Shown here in pieces: positions 44,086-53,086 of a stretch of 64,000 nucleotides of DNA. A program made the translations under genes and the position numbers. Numbering within the stretch: the first letter of the stretch is position 1; every line of letters starts with the position of its first letter. Source of the stretch: an uncultured Bacillota bacterium (GTDB taxonomy: Bacteria > Bacillota > Clostridia > Lachnospirales > CAG-274); contig CATZZP010000001.1 in NCBI GenBank assembly GCA_958426775.1, positions 124,001 to 188,000 of the forward strand, in the 5' to 3' direction. The notes beneath the pieces are model-generated. The model was not told the DNA's origin. It saw nothing but the letters and a program-made list of their open reading frames with translations, and ran no database searches.

Positions 44086-45288
44086 ATGCCTAAATATAAG
44101 TACACTGCAGTTGATGCAGAAGGAAAAAATGTTAAGGATACTATTTTCGCTACAAATATGGCAGAGTTTAATGCTGTATTAAAACAAAAAGGCGAATATG
44201 CTCTTTCCGTTAAAGAAATAGCGGAAAATGACACAGGTTCTCGTGCTAATCAAAACGCAATAAGCATGAAGGATTTGTCAATTATGTGTAAGCAGTTTGC
44301 AACAATGCTCAGTGCAGGTATTACTATCGTAAAGAGCCTTGATGTACTTTACCAGCAGCAGGAGAAGGAAAAATTAAAAAATGTCCTGCTTAAGGTGTAT
44401 GAGCAGGTTCAGGTAGGTAAGAGCTTGTCAAAGGCACTGGCAAGTACTGACGGTGCTTTCCCTAACTTTATGGTAAGTATGATTGAAGCCGGTGAAATGT
44501 CCGGTGCTATTGACCAGATTATGGAAAGACTTTCAGCACACTACGAAAAACAGGTTAAATTGCACAATAAGGTATCATCAGCCATGATTTACCCAATTGT
44601 TTTGCTTGTTGTAGGTGTTACCGTAGTTTTAGGTTTGTTTATATTTGTTATGCCTAATCTTATGGGTATGTTTGGTGATCCTGAGGACTTACCTGCACTT
44701 ACAAGAGGACTTATGGTGGCATCTAATTTCTGCCAGAATTATTGGTATATTATCATAGGCTTCTTTATTGTATGCTTCCTTGCTTTCGGTGTGTTTAAAA
44801 ACACTAAGTTTGTAAAGATAATTTTTGACAGACTTTGCTTGTTTACACCTGTTATAGGTAAGCTTTATGCGGTTGTTATGTCGGCTAATTTCTGTCGTAC
44901 AATGTGTACCGTATTCTCAAGCGGTATGTCTCTTATTACTTCCCTTGAGCTTACTACAAACGTTCTTAACAATACCGTTGTTAATGAAAGAATGACAACG
45001 GTATTGGATGAAATTCGTTCGGGCGGAAATCTGTCAGGTGCATTACACAGGACAGAATTATTCCCTCAGATGATGGTTACTATGATTAACGTTGGTGAGG
45101 AGTCAGGTGCTCTTGATGAAATTCTTGAAAAGACCGCTGACTTTTATGATGTTGAGGCAGATAACGCAATACAGAAAATGGTTTCATTACTTGAGCCTGT
45201 TATGATTCTTGCCTTAGGCGGCATGGTAGGCGTGGTAATCATCGGTATTATGATGCCTGTATTCGGTATGTATGAGAACGTTGCGTAA
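44086..45288 (+). CDS. pilC: Type IV pilus inner-membrane platform protein PilC/GspF
   Basis: Polytopic platform protein of the pilus machine, 400 residues. It has two GspF repeats, each with three-helix cytoplasmic domains (FATMLSAGITIVKSLDVL and FCRTMCTVFSSGMSLITSLEL) and membrane helices near 175, 220 and the C-terminus. The start MPKYKYTAVDAEGK is typical, with AAGGGGGG five bases before ATG 44086; the open frame extends upstream into AT-rich leader. First gene of the operon reaching to pilT. Confidence 0.93.
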   Translation: MPKYKYTAVDAEGKNVKDTIFATNMAEFNAVLKQKGEYALSVKEIAENDTGSRANQNAISMKDLSIMCKQFATMLSAGITIVKSLDVLYQQQEKEKLKNVLLKVYEQVQVGKSLSKALASTDGAFPNFMVSMIEAGEMSGAIDQIMERLSAHYEKQVKLHNKVSSAMIYPIVLLVVGVTVVLGLFIFVMPNLMGMFGDPEDLPALTRGLMVASNFCQNYWYIIIGFFIVCFLAFGVFKNTKFVKIIFDRLCLFTPVIGKLYAVVMSANFCRTMCTVFSSGMSLITSLELTTNVLNNTVVNERMTTVLDEIRSGGNLSGALHRTELFPQMMVTMINVGEESGALDEILEKTADFYDVEADNAIQKMVSLLEPVMILALGGMVGVVIIGIMMPVFGMYENVA

Positions 45289-45317
45289 TTAAAATTTAAG
45301 AAAGGTGTGACAACTTT

Positions 45318-46451
45318 ATGGCAAAATTAAATATGGCTTCCGGTCAGGCTAATAAAAATTCAAGCAAGACTATTGCCATTGATATAGGAACAAAAAATAT
45401 TAAAATTTTAAGAGGTACTTACAGCAAAAGCGGTGTAGTATCAGTATCAGATGTTATTATTGAGTCTACTCCCGAGGGCTGTATAGAAAACGGCTACATT
45501 AAAAGTCAGACAGACCTTAACCTGTTTTTACGTGCATTGATAGGCAAAAATAATATGAGTAAGTGCGATGCCAACATAGTTGTAAGATGTTCGGATATTG
45601 TTGCAAGAGAGCTTTCTGTGCCTGCCGTTAAAGGTGCTAAAATTAAAAAGCTTATTGAAAATGAAATTGTAACGGTGTTTGGCAATACGGCAGATTACTA
45701 CACGGACCACGTTGTAACAGGTACAGAGGTGGTAGACTATAAAACTATGCACAAGCTTTCAGCTTATGCGGTGCCTAAGGAAGTAGTTACAAGCTATATG
45801 GATGTGGTAAATTCCTCAGATATAAAGCCGGCTAACTTTGATGTACATAGAAATGTGCTTACAAAGCTTATCAATAATACCGTATCTATTAATCAGGAGC
45901 CTATTGCAGGCAAAACAATCCTTCTTGTAGATATGGGTGCAGGCTATATGGACATTGACCTTATTATTGACGGTGTTGATGTTTACAAGCGTTCAGTATC
46001 TATTGCAGATGATGTTAAGGCAAGTGAGGATACAGGCAGCGGCAATTCTTCAATAGATGATGAAATTGACGCTATGTATAATAACGATGCTATATATGAG
46101 GGTTACGAAGGCTACGAGGGCTATGAAGGCTACGAGGGCTATGAATATGATAGCGGTGATGACTATATGTTTGGCTCATCCTCAAGAAATAAAATTTCAC
46201 CTATACTTAGCAGAGCTAATGAGGAAATCTATAAGATTATGCAGTTTGCTCTTTCTAAATATAACGGTAAGGCAGTTACAAATATTTATTTGTACGGCGG
46301 AAACTCACGTATGGCAGGTCTTGACCAGTATCTTTCAACAGCACTTGAGGTTACTGTGGACAAGGTGTGCAGTATTTCAAATGTTGAAATAAGCAGCGAT
46401 GTTAATCTGGCAGATGTGCTTATTGCAGCAGGTGCTTTGATAAGAAAGTGA
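45318..46451 (+). CDS. pilM: Actin-like pilus assembly ATPase PilM
   Basis: Cytoplasmic actin/FtsA-fold protein, 377 residues, that binds the PilN tail. The N-terminal phosphate-1 motif is IAIDIGTKNIKILRG; phosphate-2 is LLVDMGAGYMDIDLI; the adenosine motif is IYLYGGNSRMAGLDQYL. Between the last two lies an acidic insertion with five tandem Gly-Tyr-Glu repeats (46098-46144), not known to me from other PilM proteins. Confidence 0.9.
   Translation: MAKLNMASGQANKNSSKTIAIDIGTKNIKILRGTYSKSGVVSVSDVIIESTPEGCIENGYIKSQTDLNLFLRALIGKNNMSKCDANIVVRCSDIVARELSVPAVKGAKIKKLIENEIVTVFGNTADYYTDHVVTGTEVVDYKTMHKLSAYAVPKEVVTSYMDVVNSSDIKPANFDVHRNVLTKLINNTVSINQEPIAGKTILLVDMGAGYMDIDLIIDGVDVYKRSVSIADDVKASEDTGSGNSSIDDEIDAMYNNDAIYEGYEGYEGYEGYEGYEYDSGDDYMFGSSSRNKISPILSRANEEIYKIMQFALSKYNGKAVTNIYLYGGNSRMAGLDQYLSTALEVTVDKVCSISNVEISSDVNLADVLIAAGALIRK
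46098..46144 (+). repeat. Nine-base tandem repeat coding Gly-Tyr-Glu
   Basis: About five units of GGCTACGAG or synonymous variants in frame within pilM. Third-position differences alternate (TAC/TAT, GAG/GAA), so the peptide is conserved despite DNA drift. Confidence 0.85.
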
Positions 46452-46461
46452 GGTATGAGGT

Positions 46462-47115
46462 ATGAATAACTATTTGAAAAAAGATATTAACCTCTTTGCT
46501 TGTGTCGGCAGGGAGAGGGGAATTGGTGCTGTTGACCTTGAAAGGTCTATTAAGAAATGCCTTCTGGTATTTGCTGTGATTTTTGGTGTTGTTCTTGTAG
46601 CGTGCTTAGGAACTAACCAAATAAAAAAGAGCAAGATAGAAAAGCTTAATAATGATATTCAGGCACTTCAGGCCGATCTTAAGGAGATAGAACAGTATAA
46701 GCTTGAAGCTGAGCAACTCCAGAAAGAAATTGATAACTTTAATTCAGCTATTGTTGAATTTGAATCTTCTCCAAGGCTTACCACTGATGATATAAAGAAT
46801 GTTGCAAGAGCTATGCCTGCAGGTGTAACCTTGAAAAGCTTTAATTATAACGGTAATGCTATTAACCTTGAAGTTGTAGGTAACTCAGAGCTTGTTATTG
46901 CAGACTATGCAAATAGCCTTAGAAACTCTGTTACTGTTGATAAAACTTCAACAGAGGGCTGGAATAAGAAGAACTTTAAAGATGTAAAGTATACAGGTGT
47001 AAGTAAAAATGATGCATTGTATACAGGCAGCATTACAGTTATACTTAATGATATTGTTGTTGAAACAACAACAGAAGCTGCTACGGAAACAACAACAGCA
47101 GCGGCAGCGCAATAA
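46462..47115 (+). CDS. pilN: PilN-like pilus alignment protein
   Basis: Bitopic protein of 217 residues. A short cytoplasmic N-terminus starting MNNYLKKDINLFA matches the PilN segment (INLLP-like) that binds PilM. One membrane helix (about 31-48) is followed by a coiled coil and a small alpha/beta domain (GVTLKSFNYNGNAINLEVVG). The C-terminus is a Thr/Glu/Ala-rich tail. Position after pilM supports the call. Confidence 0.85.
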   Translation: MNNYLKKDINLFACVGRERGIGAVDLERSIKKCLLVFAVIFGVVLVACLGTNQIKKSKIEKLNNDIQALQADLKEIEQYKLEAEQLQKEIDNFNSAIVEFESSPRLTTDDIKNVARAMPAGVTLKSFNYNGNAINLEVVGNSELVIADYANSLRNSVTVDKTSTEGWNKKNFKDVKYTGVSKNDALYTGSITVILNDIVVETTTEAATETTTAAAAQ

Positions 47116-47129
47116 GGGGGAAATAAAGT

Positions 47130-47768
47130 ATGAATAAATTAGGAAGTAAAGAAATATTTTTGATTTTAATTATAGTAAATTTCCTCCTTTATTATTTAGC
47201 ATATATGTGTGTTATTTCACCCCTCAGAACTAAGGGCGAGGAGTATCAGGCGGAAATTACTACATTAGAAACACGTTACAATGAAGAAAAGAGTATTGTT
47301 GACTCCAAGGATCAGTATATTGCAACTATTGAAACTTTAAAGTCTCAAAAGCAAACCCTCTTTACAAACAGTTTCCCTGATGCTGAAACTGAAAGTCTTC
47401 ATGCATATATGGTAGAAAGAGCACAGGCAAGCAATATTGTAATTAACAGTATCAGCCTTTCTCAGGATATTTCAACCGTAATAAATGAACAAACCAAAGA
47501 GGAAACTCCTACAGGTCTTAGGACAAATACCATTAATGTAAACGTTGTCGGTTCATATGCTAATATTATCAATCTTATAACTGATATAGAAAGTGTTAAA
47601 AAGACCTCTTTACTTACAGGCTTAAGCCTTTCTGGAGATCCTACAAATATGTCAACGACAATAAACTATGAACTTTTAACTGTTGATAAGGGTGATGAAA
47701 TTGATGACCCGATTTTCGACCATACTTTCAATCAGGGATTGACTAATGAAGCGTTGTTTAAAAATTAA
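47130..47768 (+). CDS. pilO: PilO-like pilus alignment protein
   Basis: Bitopic protein of 212 residues with a membrane helix at about 8-30, a coiled coil (TLETRYNEEKSIVDSK) and a C-terminal domain with SISLSQDIST and the family-like INVNVVGSYANIINLITDIE. It would pair with PilN. RBS AAGGGGG. Confidence 0.85.
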   Translation: MNKLGSKEIFLILIIVNFLLYYLAYMCVISPLRTKGEEYQAEITTLETRYNEEKSIVDSKDQYIATIETLKSQKQTLFTNSFPDAETESLHAYMVERAQASNIVINSISLSQDISTVINEQTKEETPTGLRTNTINVNVVGSYANIINLITDIESVKKTSLLTGLSLSGDPTNMSTTINYELLTVDKGDEIDDPIFDHTFNQGLTNEALFKN

Positions 47769-47783
47769 TATTATTTAGTGCGG

Positions 47784-47819
47784 GTTTACGGCTACCGGGA
47801 TTATCCCGATAGCCTAAAC
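47784..47819 (+). other. Strong intercistronic hairpin in the pilus operon
   Basis: GTTTA-GGCTA-CGGGA pairs with TCCCG-TAGCC-TAAAC around a TTA loop with small mismatches. There is no T run after it. Position between pilO and the PilX-like gene suggests an mRNA processing or stability element that could set different levels for machine and pilin genes (inference). Confidence 0.6.
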
Positions 47820-47867
47820 TGCTAGTTAGATAACGGATATGTCAGTATTATAATAGGAGTGTTTTTT

Positions 47868-50300
47868 ATGAATTATAAAAGTAATAAAAAGGGCTTACTA
47901 AGCTTTATAGGGGGGCTTATGAGCAATAATAAGGGCAGTACCCTGGTGCTTGTAGTGCTTGTAGGTGCATGTCTGTTTATTGTTACAGCTTCACTTTTAA
48001 TGAGTGTTAACGTAGGTACGAATACTAACTCAGTCTATAACGACTCAGAGAAGGCATATTTAGCGGCTAAATCCGGTATTCAACTTTTAGAGGACACCGG
48101 TGGAGATTCCGATATTATTAACGAGGTGTATAGCTCCTGTGACGGAGATGCTTTTGTTATGGATTTTGATGATTTGGGTACTTGTACTGTCAATGTGACC
48201 TCAACATCAGATCCTGAAACGGTTGATAGTGCTACAGGTCAAAAAACGAAGTATGTTCTTGCGGAATGTACAGGAGAATACGAAGGTCAGCAATTTGTTA
48301 TGACAAGAAAAATTCAGCTGAAAGGTATTCCTACAGGTGATGCCAGTACAAGCAATGATATTCCGACTTCGGCATATACTCAGTATTCTGACGAAAAGCC
48401 TTTCTTTGACGGTGCTATTGACGGTCAGGTAAATATACTTTCAGAAACCTTGATCGACCTTAAAAACGCTCATATTGAAAAGCCTATTGATACTATTAAT
48501 TGCTTAGGCTCAATTAATCTTAAAAACTCGGGTATAGTTGCAAATACATTAGCGGCAGGTAAGGCCTTGTATTTTGACAAATGTACAGCTAAGGAAAATA
48601 TATATGTTGGCAGTGAAAGCACAGATTCCGGCGACGATGTATTCTTTTACGGTACAGGTAGCAGTATAGTAGGTTCTATTTCCTGTGAGGGCGATGTTAT
48701 AGTAAATGATTTCGGTGCAGCTACTATGGCTGATACCTTCCCTAAAGGTATTGGTTCAGGCAACTATGATATTGTAAACGACACGCTTATTTCAGAGAGC
48801 TTTGCTGCCATAAAGGCAGGACATGGTGCTGAAAGTAAGGTATATCTTGGCTATTCTGCAACCATAACGGAGGGAGAAGACGATATAAGCTACTCAGCTC
48901 CTACACCAAGCAGTAATGTTACTACCGTATATGGTGATGTGTTATGCGATGGTGATGTGTATTTATCAGGCTCTGTTCATGTTTACGGTGATATAGTTTG
49001 CAGCGGTAAAGTAACGGTAGCATCTCCCGGTTGGGGATTAAAAATTGACGGCAATATTTATGCAAACGAGATTGACTTCCAGGGTCAGCAATGGCCTGCT
49101 AATATGCCGGAAACCTTTACAGGTGGTGCAGATTTATATGCACAAACTTCAATAGTTTTTGCAAATTCAGCTTGTACACCTGAGGCTCTTTCTGAAAACG
49201 GTGTAAATATTCACCCTAATGACTCATCAACAGCCTTAGTATCAGAGCTTGGAAGGATTGTCGGTAATTTTGTAGGTGCGGCGGATTATTTTGATGCTGT
49301 GTTAGAGAAAAATGCAGGAGGAATAAGACCTACTACAAAATTTCCCGACAGCTTGAGTTCCCTACCTATAGTTCAGTTTGAGGAGCCTGCTTGTGATGAT
49401 GAGTCTGTTGCAAAATATATAACAGGCAATAATTCAGCCGGCGGAAATGCACAGGTGCTTTATATAACAGGAAGCTGTTGTGTTGATTTACCATTAGCTC
49501 TGAATGGATACTATCCTATTAATTACTTGTATATAGATACATCAAAGTATAATACAGATATTGATATTTATCTTACTACCGATATTACCACAGCTGACGG
49601 TGGCTTTATTTTAGTAAATGACAACGGCGGACAAAATCTTATAAGAATTTTTATGGAAAGCGGAAGCAGTATTAACTTTACTAATTCAGATACAGACTTT
49701 TCAGGTATTCTTCCTGTTGCGGGAACTCTTGATGATTATGTTCCGTATAATTTTTCTGCTGAAAATGGTTTTACCGATTTCCCTAACAGTGCAATGGATT
49801 ATCGAGTTGACCAAAGCAAGGTTCCAAATCTTTATATTTTTGCTAAGGAGCCTGCTGATAAAACCGACCCGGCGGCAACATCAAGCGTAGATATTAATAT
49901 AGGTGTATCAGGCTATATACCGGGTTATACTCTTACACCGTATGCAGATATAATTTCTGCAAGTAATTCACACTGTTACGTTTCGGGTACGAAGGTAGGC
50001 TATAAAGCTGATGATGAAACAACAAAGGATTCAACAAATATTCCTTTCTTCTACGGTATGCTTATGTGTCATTCAGCAAAGCTTGAGGGTGGTACAATGA
50101 CCTCTGTTAAGTATAATGATGAGCTTGATACCGACTCCAGAGTACTGGATAATTTTGCAAGGGCAACAGCCGGTGTATTCTATTATGATAAACCTGACGG
50201 TGAGGATACAGACGGTGACGGCATTCCTGACGGAGGTTCAACACCTTCCGGAGATTCGGGTGTTGGCGGCTTCAACTGGGAAATTGAAAAAATAATTTAA
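47868..50300 (+). CDS. Very large PilX-like pilus-associated protein
   Basis: An 810-residue protein. Its N-terminus (NNKGSTLVLVVLVGACLFIVTASLLMS, then EKAYLAAKSGIQLL) matches the PilX_N type minor pilin, which carries a hydrophobic helix but lacks the canonical Glu5. PilX proteins are usually around 200 residues. Here a long Gly/Asp-rich beta region follows, with a bactofilin-like ladder near 360-395 (VYGDVLCDGDVYLSGSVHVYG), and the end has a calcium-loop-like DTDGDGIPDGG. A tip adhesin is a reasonable inference. ATG 47868 follows TAGGAG; the operon position supports export by the pilus. Confidence 0.8.
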   Translation: MNYKSNKKGLLSFIGGLMSNNKGSTLVLVVLVGACLFIVTASLLMSVNVGTNTNSVYNDSEKAYLAAKSGIQLLEDTGGDSDIINEVYSSCDGDAFVMDFDDLGTCTVNVTSTSDPETVDSATGQKTKYVLAECTGEYEGQQFVMTRKIQLKGIPTGDASTSNDIPTSAYTQYSDEKPFFDGAIDGQVNILSETLIDLKNAHIEKPIDTINCLGSINLKNSGIVANTLAAGKALYFDKCTAKENIYVGSESTDSGDDVFFYGTGSSIVGSISCEGDVIVNDFGAATMADTFPKGIGSGNYDIVNDTLISESFAAIKAGHGAESKVYLGYSATITEGEDDISYSAPTPSSNVTTVYGDVLCDGDVYLSGSVHVYGDIVCSGKVTVASPGWGLKIDGNIYANEIDFQGQQWPANMPETFTGGADLYAQTSIVFANSACTPEALSENGVNIHPNDSSTALVSELGRIVGNFVGAADYFDAVLEKNAGGIRPTTKFPDSLSSLPIVQFEEPACDDESVAKYITGNNSAGGNAQVLYITGSCCVDLPLALNGYYPINYLYIDTSKYNTDIDIYLTTDITTADGGFILVNDNGGQNLIRIFMESGSSINFTNSDTDFSGILPVAGTLDDYVPYNFSAENGFTDFPNSAMDYRVDQSKVPNLYIFAKEPADKTDPAATSSVDINIGVSGYIPGYTLTPYADIISASNSHCYVSGTKVGYKADDETTKDSTNIPFFYGMLMCHSAKLEGGTMTSVKYNDELDTDSRVLDNFARATAGVFYYDKPDGEDTDGDGIPDGGSTPSGDSGVGGFNWEIEKII

Positions 50301-50318
50301 TGCAGGGGGGATTATTGT

Positions 50319-50687
50319 ATGAAAGTATATAATATAATAAGCCATAAAAAGGGAGAGTCTCTTGTAGAGCTTGTTATTGCTACAGCAGTATTTGTTGTTG
50401 TTGCCTCTGCTATTATGGGTGTTATGACTTCCTCAGGCAGAATTACTGAAAAAAATGCTCAAATGCGTGTAAACTATGAAAATGTTGTAGGAATTATGGA
50501 TTGTTATCTAAATAATGCAGACCCTGCTTTAGGTACGGATTATGAAGTTAATATTGATTTTAATGCTACAGGTAACAATAAAACAGTAGAGTGTGTTAAA
50601 ATTTATGAAGCTGATTTATCGGCGGACCTTCTTGCAGGTGCCGATACCGAAAATATGGTAAGTGTTGGCATTGTTAAGAAAAAATAA
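50319..50687 (+). CDS. Minor prepilin (PilV-like)
   Basis: A 122-residue prepilin with leader ending HKKG and cleavage before ESLVELVIATAVF: the mature protein begins with Glu instead of Phe and has Glu at position 5. A hydrophobic helix of about 20 residues follows. Short C-terminal domain. The place between PilX-like and PilW-like genes fits a PilV/GspI-type minor subunit. RBS GGGGGG. Confidence 0.85.
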   Translation: MKVYNIISHKKGESLVELVIATAVFVVVASAIMGVMTSSGRITEKNAQMRVNYENVVGIMDCYLNNADPALGTDYEVNIDFNATGNNKTVECVKIYEADLSADLLAGADTENMVSVGIVKKK

Positions 50688-50707
50688 TGCAGTGAGGTGA
50701 ATTGATA

Positions 50708-51313
50708 ATGAGGCTTTTATTAAAAAACAAAAAAGGCTTTACCTTGGTTGAGCTTCTTATAGCACTTATTTTAATAGGTGTCCTTATTACAGCTGTCTAC
50801 CAGATATTCCAAACGACAGGTGCTTATAATAATGCTATTGATGCACAAAATGTACAACGCAGTATTACTGAAAATGTAATGTACAATTTAAGAGTTGAAT
50901 TGGCAGATGCTGCTGAGGCAGAGGCGTTTGATCCTGGTGTAAATCCTGAAAAAATTGATTTTTCATTGCCTGATAATGATGAATATTATTATATTGTTCA
51001 AAACACTCAGGATGCAGATTCTGACGGACATTCTGACGGAGGCTATTTATTATATGGCTTTGACAGTGCGGGTAATAGAGTGACTACGCCGACTGTTTAC
51101 GGCAATACAAGTACAGGTCAAACAAAGTATGCCGTTCAGGTTAATTTTACAACTAACCTGAATGGGCAGTCAGAGATTACCGTAAGTGCAAAAAGCGTGG
51201 ACGCAGCACCAACAGATGGTGCTGCCTATGAGCTTTATTCAAAGGTGGAATTAAGGTCTGTTGCACAAAACGGTGTAACAATGCCTGCAATAAGGTATAA
51301 AAAGATTAAGTAA
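50708..51313 (+). CDS. Minor prepilin (PilW-like)
   Basis: A 201-residue prepilin. Leader MRLLLKNKKG is cut before FTLVELLIALILIG, with Glu at mature position 5. The globular part has a DADSDGHSDGG stretch that could bind calcium, like the loop of PilW/GspJ-type subunits. ATG 50708 lies seven bases after GAGGTGA; a TTG at 50702 is less likely. Confidence 0.87.
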   Translation: MRLLLKNKKGFTLVELLIALILIGVLITAVYQIFQTTGAYNNAIDAQNVQRSITENVMYNLRVELADAAEAEAFDPGVNPEKIDFSLPDNDEYYYIVQNTQDADSDGHSDGGYLLYGFDSAGNRVTTPTVYGNTSTGQTKYAVQVNFTTNLNGQSEITVSAKSVDAAPTDGAAYELYSKVELRSVAQNGVTMPAIRYKKIK

Positions 51314-51364
51314 TTAAATAGCTTAATACTGTACAAATTAGCAATAAATTAAGGAAGTGATATT

Positions 51365-53068
51365 ATGGGTATGCCAAATCCGGCACAAAAAAATGTGCCA
51401 ATAGGTAAGCTTTTGCTTATGAACGGTCTTATTACCGTAGACCAGCTTGAATATGCCCTTAAAATTCAGAAGCAAAAGGGTAAAAAGCTGGGTGATACGC
51501 TTATTGAGCTTGGCTATATTACAGAAAAGGACTTAATGAAGATACTTAGTGCCAGACTTAAGGTGCCTTTTGTTGAAATAGGTAAAATTACGGTAAAGCA
51601 GGAGGCTTGTAATTTGCTTAATAAGGACTACTGTCTTAAGCATACGGTTTTACCGATTGATTTAAACGAAAAGGGCGTTGTGGTTGCAACTACCGACCCT
51701 ATGAACTTTTTCCTTGCAGATGACATCAGCCTTAAAACCAACAAAAAAGTAAGGTTTGTTATGGCAACTCAGGAGGATATTGAAAGCCATATCCCTGAAT
51801 TTTACTCAAACGAAGAGGCAAATGAGGCACAGGAAAGTATTAACGAGGAGTTCCAGGACATCTCCGAAATGGAAGATATTGCGGGACTTGAGGAACAGCT
51901 TAAAAACGATATTGACAATGCACCTATTGTTAAGTTTGTTAACAACGTTATTGAAACAGGTGTACGCTCAGGTGCCAGTGATATTCATATTGAGCCGCAG
52001 AAAAATGTTGTACGTATCCGTATGAGAATTGACGGACAGCTTGTTCAAAAGATGGAAATTAATTCAGCGGCTATGTCAAACTTAACAACTCGTATTAAGA
52101 TTATGTCAGGTATGGATATTGCCGAAAAGCGTATTCCTCAGGACGGTCGTATTGAAACCAAGGTTGACGGAAGAAGCATAGACCTGCGTGTATCTAATCT
52201 TCCTACCGTATACGGTGAAAAAATCGTTATCAGAATTTTGGGCGGTATTGGTACCGTCCTCTCAGTTGACCAGCTTGGTATGAGTGAAAAGAACCTTGAG
52301 TTCTTTAAGAGCATTATTAAAACACCTAACGGTATTATTCTTGTATGCGGTCCTACAGGTAGCGGTAAGTCTACAACTCTTTACTCAGTACTTGCTGAGG
52401 TAAATGACTCAACCATTAACACTATTACAGTTGAGGACCCTGTTGAGTACAAGCTTGACGGTATTACCCAGGTACAGGTTAATGCAAAGGCAGGTCTTAC
52501 CTTTGCAGCAGGTCTTCGTTCTATCCTTCGTCAGGACCCTGATATTATCATGATCGGTGAGATTCGTGATAACGAAACTGCACAAATAGCTGTTAAGGCG
52601 GCTATTACAGGTCACGTTGTGCTTTCAACTATCCATACCAACTCTGCCGTAGGTGCGGTTGCCCGTCTTTGTGATATGGGTATTGAGTCATACATGGTTG
52701 CTGACTCAACTGTAGGTGTTATTGCACAGCGTCTTATTAAAAAGCTTTGTCCTCATTGTAAGCAAAAGTATGTTCCTGATGAAGAGGAAATGAAATTCTT
52801 AGGTCTGACAGAGCCTGTTGAGCTTTATAAAGCGGGGGGATGTAAGGCTTGCGGTAACACAGGCTATAAAGGTCGTATGGGTATCCATGAAATTTTTGTG
52901 CTTACTGCCCATATCAGATCTATGATTAATAAGGGAATTGCAGCTGACGAAATTGAGCAGGAGGCAATTAAAAACGGTATGGTTACCCTGCGTGAGGACT
53001 GTTTAGCTCATGTATTAAAGGGTGAAACATCTGTTGATGAGCTTATAAGAGCTACATATTCGGTATAA
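51365..53068 (+). CDS. pilB: Pilus extension ATPase PilB
   Basis: Hexameric assembly ATPase of the GspE/PilB family, 567 residues. An N-terminal GspE N1E-type domain (LLMNGLITVDQLEYALKIQ) is followed by Walker A GPTGSGKSTT, the Asp box, Walker B (DPDIIMIGEIRDNETAQIA) and the His box. The zinc tetracysteine CPHCKQ...CKACGNTGYKGR near the C-terminus marks extension ATPases and separates it from PilT. Confidence 0.97.
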   Translation: MGMPNPAQKNVPIGKLLLMNGLITVDQLEYALKIQKQKGKKLGDTLIELGYITEKDLMKILSARLKVPFVEIGKITVKQEACNLLNKDYCLKHTVLPIDLNEKGVVVATTDPMNFFLADDISLKTNKKVRFVMATQEDIESHIPEFYSNEEANEAQESINEEFQDISEMEDIAGLEEQLKNDIDNAPIVKFVNNVIETGVRSGASDIHIEPQKNVVRIRMRIDGQLVQKMEINSAAMSNLTTRIKIMSGMDIAEKRIPQDGRIETKVDGRSIDLRVSNLPTVYGEKIVIRILGGIGTVLSVDQLGMSEKNLEFFKSIIKTPNGIILVCGPTGSGKSTTLYSVLAEVNDSTINTITVEDPVEYKLDGITQVQVNAKAGLTFAAGLRSILRQDPDIIMIGEIRDNETAQIAVKAAITGHVVLSTIHTNSAVGAVARLCDMGIESYMVADSTVGVIAQRLIKKLCPHCKQKYVPDEEEMKFLGLTEPVELYKAGGCKACGNTGYKGRMGIHEIFVLTAHIRSMINKGIAADEIEQEAIKNGMVTLREDCLAHVLKGETSVDELIRATYSV

Positions 53069-53086
53069 TACGGAGGACTATTTTAT

